Source: Bradyrhizobium sp. AS23.2
GTDB lineage: Bacteria; Pseudomonadota; Alphaproteobacteria; Rhizobiales; Xanthobacteraceae
Reading direction: 5' to 3'
Length of the DNA: 34,410 nucleotides
Assembly: GCF_001908185.1 (NCBI RefSeq)
Contig: NZ_LGHM01000090.1
Span: forward strand, 1 to 34,410
How positions within the stretch are numbered: the stretch's first letter is position 1; each line of letters starts with the position of its first letter. Positions 14,976 to 23,461 of the stretch are shown one piece after another. Under the pieces are notes generated by a model that saw only the letters and a list, made by a program, of their open reading frames with translations, did not search any database and was not told the origin of the DNA. The position numbers and the translations under genes are program-made.

Positions 14976-16763
14976 ATGTCGCGTGCCGTCATCCCCTTCA
15001 CCACGCAAGCCGCCGCACTCGGCGTTGCGCTGGCCCTCCCCGCCTTTGTCGGCGCCAATTCCTATGCGTTGTTCGTCGCGACGCAGCTCGGCATCTACAT
15101 CATCGCGGCAATCGGTCTCAATCTGCTCGCCGGCTATGCCGGACAGGTCTCGCTCGGGCACGCTGCCTTCGTCGCGATCGGCGCCTATTCGGTCGCGCTG
15201 CTGACGGTCGATCATCATTGGCCGTTCTGGGCCGCGGCCGTGGTCGGGATGGTGCTGGCTGCCGGGCTCGGCGTGCTGGCGGCCCTGCCCGCCTTCCGGC
15301 TCAATACCTGGTACTTTGCCTTCATCACGCTCGCCTTCGCGCTCGTCTTCGAGAAGATGATCGTCGAATGGCGCTGGCTCACAAAGGGCTTTGCCGGCGT
15401 CGTCGGCGTGCCGCCGCCCTCGGCGTTCGGCTACGAGTTCGGCCCACGGCCGCTCTACTATACCGTGGTCGCAGTCACGGTCATCGCCTTCATCCTCGTG
15501 CGCAATGTCGTCCACTCGCGCTTCGGGCGTGCCTTCGTCGCTGTGCGCGACGTCGAGCCGGCGGCGCTGGCGGTCGGCGCCTCGCCGCAGCGGACCAAGC
15601 TCGTTGCCTTCGTGATTTCGGCCGCCCTCGCGGGTATCGCCGGCGCCTTCTTCGCCGTGCAGAAGACGGTCGTCACGCCTGATGATTTTACCGCGGATTT
15701 CTCGATCTTCTTCCTGCTGACCGTCGTGCTCGGCGGCCTCGGCACCCTGTGGGGGCCCATCATCGGCGCGCTCGTCTTCTTCCTGATCCCCGAATTGCTG
15801 GCCGGCCTGCAAAGCTGGCGCATGCTGATTTACGGCGGCATGCTGCTTGGCCTGATGCTGTTCGCGCCGCATGGCCTGTACGGCGCGCTGCGGCAGGCCT
15901 GGCGGCGCTTTGCGCCATCCCCTGCAAAGGCAAGCGCTGCTGCGGACAGTTCCCATGCCCGGGAGCATCCTCCGATCGCGGGCCTCGGCCTCGTGATCTC
16001 CGGACTGCGCAAGCAATTCGGCGGCGTTCAGGCGCTCGACGGCGTGGATCTCTCTGTTCCCGCCGGAAGCTGCTATGCGATCGTCGGCCCGAACGGCTCC
16101 GGCAAGACGACGCTGCTAAATCTCGCCAGCGGATACTACGTGCCCGACGCCGGCAGCGTGAAGATCGGCGACGTCGAGGCGCTTGGATCCGGCGCACAAC
16201 GGATCGCCGCACGCGGCGTCGGGCGCACCTTCCAGACCCCGCGCCTCATCGCCGACCTCACGGCGCTCGACAACGTCATGCTCGGGGCGTACACGCGCGA
16301 GCGTGCCGGGCTGCTTTCGACGGCGCTGCGCCTTCCATTTGCGCGCGCGGAAGCGCGCCGCTTGCGGCAGGAAGCGCTCGGCTTCCTGCAATTCGTCGGC
16401 GTCGCCGACCGCGCCGACATCGAGGCCGGCGAGATCCCGCACGGCCAGCAGCGGCTGATCGAGATCGCCCGCGCCATGATGGGTGGCGCACGGCTGATCC
16501 TGCTCGACGAGCCTGCGGCGGGACTTTCGATGTCCGAACTGGAGAGGCTCGAGCGGCTGATCATGCGCATCTGCGGGCTCGGTGCGACGATCGTCATCGT
16601 CGAGCACCATCTCGATCTCGTCGCCAACGTCGCAACCCACGTGACCGTCCTCGATCGCGGCACGGTGCTCGCCGCGGGCAAGCCGGCCGCGGTCTTCAAC
16701 GACGAACGCGTCATGCGGGCCTATATGGGCGAGCGGGCGCTGAAAGCTGGAGTTCCCGCATGA
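14976..16763 (+). CDS. Fused LivM permease - LivG ATPase of a HAAT transporter
   Basis: A 595-aa fusion of two transporter subunits normally made separately. Residues about 1-310 are LivM: repeated membrane segments with GLNLLAGYAGQVSLGHAAF and a coupling loop with RNVVHSRFGRAFVAVRDVE. A short basic, alanine-rich linker (about 310-338) follows. Residues about 339-595 are LivG: Walker A GPNGSGKTT (about 371-379), an ABC signature region reading IPHGQQRLIEIAR, Walker B LILLDEPAAGLS and the switch histidine in VEHHLD. Such M-G fusions occur in alphaproteobacteria (recalled). The fusion fixes 1:1 stoichiometry. Start is one base after the livH stop; its stop overlaps the livF start (ATGA). Confidence 0.92.
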   Translation: MSRAVIPFTTQAAALGVALALPAFVGANSYALFVATQLGIYIIAAIGLNLLAGYAGQVSLGHAAFVAIGAYSVALLTVDHHWPFWAAAVVGMVLAAGLGVLAALPAFRLNTWYFAFITLAFALVFEKMIVEWRWLTKGFAGVVGVPPPSAFGYEFGPRPLYYTVVAVTVIAFILVRNVVHSRFGRAFVAVRDVEPAALAVGASPQRTKLVAFVISAALAGIAGAFFAVQKTVVTPDDFTADFSIFFLLTVVLGGLGTLWGPIIGALVFFLIPELLAGLQSWRMLIYGGMLLGLMLFAPHGLYGALRQAWRRFAPSPAKASAAADSSHAREHPPIAGLGLVISGLRKQFGGVQALDGVDLSVPAGSCYAIVGPNGSGKTTLLNLASGYYVPDAGSVKIGDVEALGSGAQRIAARGVGRTFQTPRLIADLTALDNVMLGAYTRERAGLLSTALRLPFARAEARRLRQEALGFLQFVGVADRADIEAGEIPHGQQRLIEIARAMMGGARLILLDEPAAGLSMSELERLERLIMRICGLGATIVIVEHHLDLVANVATHVTVLDRGTVLAAGKPAAVFNDERVMRAYMGERALKAGVPA

Positions 16764-17533
16764 AGGCGACGGTCTCCTTGCCGCTTCTCTCGGCCACCAA
16801 TGTCGACGCAGGGTATGGCCACGTCCGCGTACTGGAGAGCGTTTCCATCGACGTTCGCCAGGGACGCATTGTCGTGCTGGTTGGCCGAAATGGCGCCGGC
16901 AAGTCGACGTTGCTCCGTGCCCTGTCCGGCCTCAATCGCCCGACTGCGGGCAAGGTGACCTTCGACGGCCGCGACATCACGACCGCGCGGCCGAATGCCA
17001 TCGTCGATGCCGGCCTGCTCCACGTCGCGGAAGGCCGGCGGCTGTTTCGACGCCAGAGCGTCGCCGACAATATCGAGCTCGGACGCTATGCGCTACGCCT
17101 GACAGAGCAGGAGCATGATCGGCGCGTCGACCGTATCCACCAGCTCTTTCCTATCCTGCAGGAGAAGATGAACTTGCCGGCCGGCAGCCTTTCCGGCGGC
17201 CAGCAACAGATGCTCGCCATTGCCCAGGCGATGATGCGCGAGCCGAAGCTACTGATGCTCGATGAGCCCTCGCTCGGCCTTGCGCCGGTGCTGGTGGACC
17301 AGGTGTTTGCCGCCATCCTCGCGCTGCGGGCGCAGGGTGTCGCCATCCTCCTTGTCGAGCAGCTGGTGGAGCACGCACTCGAGATCGCCGACGACGCCTA
17401 TGTCATGCAGAACGGGCGCGTCATCGCCAGCGGACCAGCTGCCGAGATCGCGGCCGGAGATGCCTTGCAGGCCGCGTTCATGGGCGAGCACGGCGCGCCC
17501 CATCATCCTGAACCACGACAGAGCGGATCATGA
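16760..17533 (+). CDS. livF: HAAT ABC transporter ATPase LivF-like
   Basis: Second ATPase of the importer, 257 aa, cytoplasmic and membrane-associated. Walker A GRNGAGKST (42-50), signature LSGGQQQ (144-150), Walker B LLMLDEP (164-170) and a switch region LLVEQLVEHAL typical of LivF, which has glutamine before the histidine-containing stretch. ATG 16760 overlaps the preceding stop, and its own stop overlaps the carboxyltransferase start at 17530, so four rightward genes in a row are translationally linked. The final 15 residues (EHGAPHHPEPRQ) are a divergent tail. Confidence 0.92.
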   Translation: MKATVSLPLLSATNVDAGYGHVRVLESVSIDVRQGRIVVLVGRNGAGKSTLLRALSGLNRPTAGKVTFDGRDITTARPNAIVDAGLLHVAEGRRLFRRQSVADNIELGRYALRLTEQEHDRRVDRIHQLFPILQEKMNLPAGSLSGGQQQMLAIAQAMMREPKLLMLDEPSLGLAPVLVDQVFAAILALRAQGVAILLVEQLVEHALEIADDAYVMQNGRVIASGPAAEIAAGDALQAAFMGEHGAPHHPEPRQSGS

Positions 17534-19179
17534 AACTCCATCCGGACGCCGGACAGCGGCAAATCCTCGAAGCGATCGAGCACGAGCGCGCCCAGTTGAT
17601 GGACGAGGCGCGCCCCGAAGCGATGAAGCGGCTTGCCGAACGCGGCCGCATGTCGCCGCGGGCGCGGATCGCAATGTTTGTCGATCCCGGCACGTTCGAT
17701 GAGATCGGCGCGCTCGCCTCGGAAGAGCCGGAAGCAGGCCAGCCACACCCGCGGGACAAGTCGCCAGCCGACGGCGTCGTCACGGGCACCGCGCGCATCG
17801 ACGGGCGGCCTGTCGCCGTCTTCGCACAGGATTTCAGCGTGTTCGGCGGCAGCATCGGCAAGCTCGGAAGCGCCAAGACGCATCGCATGGTGAAGATCGC
17901 GATCCGCCGCGGCATCCCCATGGTTATGATGCTCGACGGCGGCGGTCACCGGATCCAGGGCGGACAGAACTCGCGGCACTTTGCCCAGGCCAACAGCATG
18001 TTTCACGACCTCGCGCGGGCCTCAGGCTGGATTCCGATGGTCGCGCTGATGCTGGGCGCCGGCTTTGCCGGGCCGACCAATTATGCCGGCCTTGCCGATC
18101 TCGTCGTCATGGTGCGCGGCCAGTCCGTGATGGGCCTTGCAGGGCCGGCGCTCGTGAAAGCCGGGACCGGCGAAGAGACCGACCAGGAAACGCTCGGCGG
18201 TGCCGCGGTCCAGGTGGACAAGCAGGGCCTCGCCGATCTCGGCGTCGCCAGCGAGGAAGAAGCGTTTTCTGCGGCAAGGCGCTTCCTGTCCTACCTGCCC
18301 GGGAACGCCCGCAAGCCCCTGCCCCTGGTCGCGACCGACGATCCCTCCGATCGCGGCGACGATGCGTTGCTCGACATCGTGCCGCCATCGACGCGACGCG
18401 CCTACGACATGCGCCAGATCATCAGCGGCATCGCCGATGTCGGCAGCCCGTTCGAGATAAAGCCGACCTTTGCCGCCAACATCATCACGACCTTCGCGCG
18501 GCTGGGCGGACGGCCCGTCGGCTTCATCGCGAACCAGCCGATGCGGACCGGCGGTATCCTCGATGCCAACGCCTGCGAAAAGGGCGCGCACTTCATTGCC
18601 CTCTGCGATGCCTACGGTCTGCCGCTGATTTCGCTGATCGACGTGCCCGGCTTCTATATCGGCTCTGCCGCGGAACGCACCACGCTCGGGCGCCGCAGCG
18701 CCAAGCTCATCTACGAATGGGGCCACGCCAGCGTGCCGCGCGTCTCTGTGGTGATCCGCAAGGGCTTTGGCCTCGGCTATTTCGCCATGAACGGCGGTCG
18801 CGCCTTCGATTCCGACGCCTCCTTTGCCTGGCCCTCGGCGCAGATCTGCGCGATGTCGATCGAGGGTGCAATCGACGTGGCGTTCCGGAAAGACTACATG
18901 TCGGCCCCCGATCCCCAGGCCCGCAGGCAGGAGATGATCGAGGAGACGCGTGCGCAGACCGGCTCCATCCATGCGGCCGAGGGATTTGGCGTCGACGACG
19001 TGATCGATCCGCGCACAACACGCCGGCGCATCATCGAGATCTTCGAGCAGGCGCCGTCCCGGCGCGAGCCCGATCACCCCCCCAAAGTTCCGATCGATCC
19101 CGCCGATCTAGTGCCGGAGCGCTGCGCCACGCGCCAGCCGCACGGAAAAAACAAGAAGACACTGGGAGGAATGCCATGA
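17530..19179 (+). CDS. Acyl-CoA carboxyltransferase subunit (PccB/MccB-like), copy 2
   Basis: Second carboxyltransferase, 549 aa. The N-domain shows DGVVTGTARIDGRPVAVFAQ, MLDGGGHRIQGG (about 134-145) and GAGFAGPTNYAG (176-187) in place of the PccB glycine-rich loop. The C-domain shows DVPGFYIGS, RKGFGLGYF and AWPSAQICAMSIEGA. Like copy 1 it has GLGY where PccB has GGAY. A 30-40 residue basic C-terminal tail beyond the usual end (after the IIEIFEQAP helix) is rich in Pro, Arg and Lys. ATG 17530 overlaps livF; its stop overlaps the next binding-protein start. Two divergent copies with one carrier suggest either two substrates or a mixed hexamer (inference). Confidence 0.9.
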   Translation: MKLHPDAGQRQILEAIEHERAQLMDEARPEAMKRLAERGRMSPRARIAMFVDPGTFDEIGALASEEPEAGQPHPRDKSPADGVVTGTARIDGRPVAVFAQDFSVFGGSIGKLGSAKTHRMVKIAIRRGIPMVMMLDGGGHRIQGGQNSRHFAQANSMFHDLARASGWIPMVALMLGAGFAGPTNYAGLADLVVMVRGQSVMGLAGPALVKAGTGEETDQETLGGAAVQVDKQGLADLGVASEEEAFSAARRFLSYLPGNARKPLPLVATDDPSDRGDDALLDIVPPSTRRAYDMRQIISGIADVGSPFEIKPTFAANIITTFARLGGRPVGFIANQPMRTGGILDANACEKGAHFIALCDAYGLPLISLIDVPGFYIGSAAERTTLGRRSAKLIYEWGHASVPRVSVVIRKGFGLGYFAMNGGRAFDSDASFAWPSAQICAMSIEGAIDVAFRKDYMSAPDPQARRQEMIEETRAQTGSIHAAEGFGVDDVIDPRTTRRRIIEIFEQAPSRREPDHPPKVPIDPADLVPERCATRQPHGKNKKTLGGMP

Positions 19180-20378
19180 CGATCCGACGCAACACTCTCG
19201 ATCGCCGCCTGTTTCTCGGCGGCATGGCGGCCCTTGGCGCAGGCCCCCTCGTTCGGCCGGCCTTCGCGGCGGACGATGCCTTCAATATCGGCTGGGTGCG
19301 ACCGACAACCGGCCGGCTCGCCTCCTCCTACGCACCGCTCTACATCGGCGGGCTGATCGCGATTGACGAGATCAATGCCGCCGGTGGCGTGATGGGCCGG
19401 AAGATCGCGCGCCAGGAAGAGGACGACGAGGCTTCCCCCGCGCGCGAACCCGCGGTCATCAAGAAGCTTCAGGAAGGCGGCGTCCGCTACATCTGCGGCC
19501 CCACCGGTTCGAGCCAGTCGCTGGCTGCGCTTGCGGTCACGACGGCGTCGAAGACCATCACCACCATGTACGCCATCGCCTCGGAGGCCGGAGATGGCAC
19601 GCGCTATCCCTGGCACTATCAATGCACCTTCAATTCCGATCTGCAGGCGGAGATGGCCTCGCGCTACCTCGTCGAAACGCTGAAACTGAAGAAGATCGGC
19701 ATCCTCCAGGAGAACACCGCCTATGGCGAGCAGGTCGTCGCCGCTTGCCAGACCATCCTGAAGAAGCTTGGCCTAGCGCCCGTCGGCGTCGAGGTGTTCC
19801 CGATCACGGCGCCCGACCTGAACGGCTACGTTGGAAATCTTCGCAAGGCCGGCGCCGATGGCGTGCTGTTCTGGACCGGCTCGACGCCGATCACGGCCAA
19901 GGGCTTCAACTCCATGCACGGCCAGAAATACTATCCGGCGATCGCCGGCCACAGCTCGCTGTTCGCGGATTCGCTGCTCGATCTCGTGCCTTCGGAAGCG
20001 CTGCAGAATGCAGCCGGCACCTACTACAAGACGCTGACCTGGACCGACAGGGAAGACATCGGCAGCAGGCAGAAGGAGTTCGCAAGGAAGGCGAGCGCCT
20101 TCCCCGAGACCAAGGAGACCGGCGTCAATGTCGCCGCCTCACCCTTCTACGACTTCCTCTACATGGTGCGCGCGGCGATCGAGGCGGAGAAATCCTTCGA
20201 GCCTGAAAAGGTCAAGCGCGCGATGGACGCGACCAAGGATTACAAGGGCCTGCTCGGAAACCTGAGCTTCACGCCGACCAATCATGCCGCGATTTCGATC
20301 GAAGACATGACGATGGCGACGCTGTTGTCGGGCCGCGACCCCAAGGCGATGGCCGTGTTCCGCAAACGCGCGATCTGA
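19176..20378 (+). CDS. Tat-exported HAAT substrate-binding protein, copy 2
   Basis: Periplasmic receptor, 400 aa. The Tat signal is TLDRRLFLGGMAALGAG with cleavage after RPAFA near residue 31. The mature part matches copy 1 closely in order and motif: GWVRPTTGRLASS, EINAAGGVMGRKIA, EEDDEASPA, GPTGSSQSLA, KIGILQENTAYGEQ, FYDFLYMVRAAIEAEKSF. GGGAGGA lies just upstream of ATG 19176, which overlaps the carboxyltransferase stop. No second permease set accompanies it, so both receptors may serve the same LivH/LivM-G/LivF channel, widening the ligand range. Confidence 0.92.
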   Translation: MTIRRNTLDRRLFLGGMAALGAGPLVRPAFAADDAFNIGWVRPTTGRLASSYAPLYIGGLIAIDEINAAGGVMGRKIARQEEDDEASPAREPAVIKKLQEGGVRYICGPTGSSQSLAALAVTTASKTITTMYAIASEAGDGTRYPWHYQCTFNSDLQAEMASRYLVETLKLKKIGILQENTAYGEQVVAACQTILKKLGLAPVGVEVFPITAPDLNGYVGNLRKAGADGVLFWTGSTPITAKGFNSMHGQKYYPAIAGHSSLFADSLLDLVPSEALQNAAGTYYKTLTWTDREDIGSRQKEFARKASAFPETKETGVNVAASPFYDFLYMVRAAIEAEKSFEPEKVKRAMDATKDYKGLLGNLSFTPTNHAAISIEDMTMATLLSGRDPKAMAVFRKRAI

Positions 20379-20384
20379 GGACAA

Positions 20385-22055
20385 GTGGACATGCAAGCCA
20401 CGAGCTCGACCGCAGACGCGGCCTGGAAGGACCCTCGTATCCTTCCGCCCGAGGTCTGCGTCTTACGCCACGTTCTCGACCGCAGCGCGGCGGAAACGCC
20501 AGACAAGGTGTTCGTCCGCTTCGATGACGGCCACGAATGGACCTACGCGCAGATCCATACGACCGTTCGCCGCACCGCGGCAGCCCTGCAACGCATGGGG
20601 GTTGCCCAGGGCGATCACGTCCTCACCTGGCTGCCCAACAGTCCGGATGCGCTGCGCATCTGGTTCGCCATCAATTACATCGGCGTCGTCTACGTCCCCA
20701 TGAACATTGCGTGGCGCGGACAGGTTCTCGAGAACGCCGTTCGCATTTCCGGCGCGCGGTTGCTGATTTCGCACGCGGAGCTCGCGGACCGCCTTCACGA
20801 TATCGACCGGTGCGCGCTGACCGACCTGCTGCTCATCGGGCCAGACGCCCGCGACAAGCGCCTCTCCGGCTTCCGGCACCATGATGCGGCCGATCTCTCT
20901 GCGCCCGGTGAGCCAGAATCGCCGCGACAGCCGATCATGCCCTGGCACAACCAGATGATCATCTACACGTCGGGCACGACAGGTCCGTCCAAGGGCGTGC
21001 TCTGCACCTACATGCATTGCGGCTCGTGCGCGCTCGCCTTCTCGCCGCTGACCAGCGACGATCGCAATCTCGTCAACCTGCCCCTGTTTCATATGAGCGG
21101 CACGGGCGCCGTCTACCGCATGCTCGTGAAGGGCGGATCGATCGCACTCGTCGAGTCCTTCGACACGCGCTCGTTCTGGGACACGGTACGGCGAACGCAA
21201 TCGACCTATCTGACCCTGCTCGGCGCCATGGTGCCGTTTCTGCTGAAGGAGCCGCCGGGCCCGGGCGACCGGGATCATACATTGCGCGTCGTCAACATCG
21301 TGCCGCTGGCCGATGGCTTCAGGGAGTTTGGCGAGCGTTTCGGAGTCGAAGTCTACACCGTCTTCAACATGACCGAGACGTCATGGCCGATCGTTTCCGA
21401 GCGGGATCCGGAGACGCTCGGCACCTGCGGCCGTCCCCGCCCCGGTGTGTTTGCGCGCGTCGTCGACGAGAACGATGTCGAGGTCATGCCCGGCAAGACC
21501 GGCGAACTCGTGCTGCGCACGGACGCACCCTGGGCCATGAGCCACGGCTACTATGGCAACCCAGAGGCAACGGCGCGGGCCTGGCGCAACGGCTGGTTCC
21601 ACACTGGAGACGCCTTCCGCCAGAACGAACGCGGCGAATTTTTCTTTGTTGATCGCATGAAGGACGCGATCCGGCGGCGCGGTGAAAACATCTCCTCGTT
21701 CGAGGTCGAGGCTGCGATGAACGCGCATCCTGACATACGCGAGGTCGCGGTCGTCGGCGTCCCCAGCGAATTCGGCGAGGACGAGGTGCTGGCCGTGGTC
21801 GCGCCGGTCGAGGGACGATCGATCGACGCGACTGCCCTGCTCGAATGGCTGCGGCCGCGGCTCGCACACTTCATGATCCCGCGCTACATCCGGATCATGC
21901 CGGTACTGCCGAAGACGCCGACGCAAAAGGTCCAGAAGCATCTCCTGCGCGCCGATGGCGTCTCCAGCGACACATGGGACCGTGAAGCGGTCGGGCTTAA
22001 GGTCCGCCGCGAAAAACTCGCAAGCCTTGGTGGCGCCAGCGAGATCAGCCGATGA
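20385..22055 (+). CDS. Acyl-CoA ligase (CaiC-like, AMP-forming), copy 2
   Basis: AMP-forming acid:CoA ligase, 556 aa, paralogue of copy 1 in the left wing. The phosphate loop YTSGTTGPSKGV is near residues 194-205, followed by VYTVFNMTETSWPI, the hinge region GEFFFVDRMKDAIRRRGENIS and the catalytic lysine region KTPTQKVQKH. GTG 20385 is placed four bases after GAGG; ATG 20391 two codons later is an alternative. It follows the second receptor by 6 bp and its stop overlaps the racemase-like gene (ATGA). Compared with copy 1 most substitutions visible by eye lie in the acid-pocket half, which would fit different acyl preferences, though this needs an alignment. Confidence 0.92.
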   Translation: MDMQATSSTADAAWKDPRILPPEVCVLRHVLDRSAAETPDKVFVRFDDGHEWTYAQIHTTVRRTAAALQRMGVAQGDHVLTWLPNSPDALRIWFAINYIGVVYVPMNIAWRGQVLENAVRISGARLLISHAELADRLHDIDRCALTDLLLIGPDARDKRLSGFRHHDAADLSAPGEPESPRQPIMPWHNQMIIYTSGTTGPSKGVLCTYMHCGSCALAFSPLTSDDRNLVNLPLFHMSGTGAVYRMLVKGGSIALVESFDTRSFWDTVRRTQSTYLTLLGAMVPFLLKEPPGPGDRDHTLRVVNIVPLADGFREFGERFGVEVYTVFNMTETSWPIVSERDPETLGTCGRPRPGVFARVVDENDVEVMPGKTGELVLRTDAPWAMSHGYYGNPEATARAWRNGWFHTGDAFRQNERGEFFFVDRMKDAIRRRGENISSFEVEAAMNAHPDIREVAVVGVPSEFGEDEVLAVVAPVEGRSIDATALLEWLRPRLAHFMIPRYIRIMPVLPKTPTQKVQKHLLRADGVSSDTWDREAVGLKVRREKLASLGGASEISR

Positions 22056-23176
22056 GCGGGCCGCTCGCCGGCCTGCGCGTCGTCGAGATGGCGGGAACCG
22101 GTCCGGGCCCCTTCTGCGCCATGCTGCTTGCGGATCTCGGTGCAGAGGTCGTTCGCGTTCGCCGACCGGGCGGCTCCATGTTCGACATGGAGCCGCGTTT
22201 CGACGTGACGAGGCGCGGCTGCCGCTTCGTCGACCTCGACTTGCGCGAGAGCGATGCCGTCGCAAGCGCGCTTGCACTGATTGAAAAGGCCGAGGTCCTG
22301 ATCGAAGGTTATCGCCCCGGCGTCATGGAGCGACTGGGTCTTGGGCCTGATATTTGCCTGGCGCGCAATCCGCGTCTCGTCTACGGCCGCATGACCGGCT
22401 GGGGTCAGGACGGCCCGCTCGCGCGGCGCGCCGGTCACGACATCAATTACATCGCCCTGACCGGGGCACTGCATGCAATCGGCCGCCCAGACTCGCCGCC
22501 TCCACCGCCCCTGAACCTTGTCGGCGACTTCGGCGGCGGCGCAATGTTTCTGGCCTTCGGCGTCATGGCTGCGCTGCTCGAAGCCCGCGCGTCAGGCAAG
22601 GGACAGGTGGTCAATGCCGCCATGACCGATGGCGCGGCCTTGCTCGCCGCCGGACGCTATGCGGGCCGTGCCGCTGGAAGCCAGAGCAATCAGCGCGGCA
22701 ACAACCTGATCGACGGCGGCGCCCCCTTCTACGACACCTATGTCTGCGCCGACGGAAAGTTCATCGCCCTTGGCGCGATCGAGCCGCAATTCTACGCGCG
22801 CTTCCGGACGCTTTGCGGGCTGACGGACGCGCTGTTCGACGAGCAGATGAACAAGGCGAAATGGCCGGCGCAGAAGCAACAGCTCGCGGCGATGTTTCGT
22901 ACGCGAAGCCGCGCCGAGTGGATTGCCCTTCTCGGCAGCGACGACACCTGCATCGCGCCTGTCCTCGACTGGGACGAAGCGCCAAGCGATCCGCACAATG
23001 TCGCGCGAAACTCCTTCGTCGCGATCGACGATGTAACTCAGCCGGCCCCGGCGCCGCGGTTCAGCCGCACCCCGGCCGCTACCCCGCGATCCGCCCGCAT
23101 CTCCGGCGACGATACGCGCGAGGTGCTGCGCAATTGGGGACTGGCACAGCCGATCGTCGAGCGTCTGCTGGCGTAA
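22052..23176 (+). CDS. Alpha-methylacyl-CoA racemase-like protein (CaiB/BaiF fold)
   Basis: 374 aa, family III CoA-transferase fold, but with the racemase residues: H129 in AGHDINYIALTGALH, D159 in VGDFGGGAM and E244 in GAIEPQFY. These equal His126, Asp156 and Glu241 of the Mycobacterium tuberculosis enzyme MCR with a constant offset of three. The N-terminus GLRVVEMAGTGPGPFCAMLLADLGAE is also the racemase pattern. It would interconvert R and S 2-methylacyl-CoA, by 1,1-proton transfer, so later enzymes can act. It ends the rightward operon and, with the ligase, points to a branched (2-methyl) acid as pathway substrate or intermediate (inference). Contrast the CoA-transferase at 7639-8853, which keeps the transferase aspartate. 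Confidence 0.88.
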   Translation: MSGPLAGLRVVEMAGTGPGPFCAMLLADLGAEVVRVRRPGGSMFDMEPRFDVTRRGCRFVDLDLRESDAVASALALIEKAEVLIEGYRPGVMERLGLGPDICLARNPRLVYGRMTGWGQDGPLARRAGHDINYIALTGALHAIGRPDSPPPPPLNLVGDFGGGAMFLAFGVMAALLEARASGKGQVVNAAMTDGAALLAAGRYAGRAAGSQSNQRGNNLIDGGAPFYDTYVCADGKFIALGAIEPQFYARFRTLCGLTDALFDEQMNKAKWPAQKQQLAAMFRTRSRAEWIALLGSDDTCIAPVLDWDEAPSDPHNVARNSFVAIDDVTQPAPAPRFSRTPAATPRSARISGDDTREVLRNWGLAQPIVERLLA

Positions 23177-23461
23177 ACGCACAGCGCACTCGTCCATTCG
23201 GGCAACACCCGAGGCGTTGGCGCGCTCCCAAGTGCAACATTGGGCAGCAAAGCAGAGTCTGCTTCCCTATGATTTTCAAAGAGATGTGCGCATTCCAGCC
23301 ACGTTCAGGCCCGCGAGGCTTGCCTGCTCCAGCCCGAGATGGTTTGGCGGCGATCTGTGACCTAGGCGTGACCCAAAAGGGCTGTGACTCGAATGGCCGA
23401 GAAGAAGATTACAGCAGAGATTGAAGTCTGTACGCGAGACGCGGCTGCCCCGCTGCTTCTC
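23177..23461. other. Spacer between convergent operons, with two small dyads
   Basis: The rightward operon stops at 23176 and the leftward one at 23462. Two short hairpins are visible: TCGGG-CAACA-CCCGA (23198-23212) and AAGCAGA-G-TCTGCTT (23250-23264). Neither has a convincing T-run, though the second is followed by TTCCCTATGATTTT on the plus strand, so it is the better candidate for a terminator. A 51-codon frame from 23269 was seen but has no ribosome binding site or recognisable content. Confidence 0.5.

Noticed and set aside
23269..23424. 51-aa frame in the convergent spacer
   Set aside because: No ribosome binding site and no protein-like pattern.
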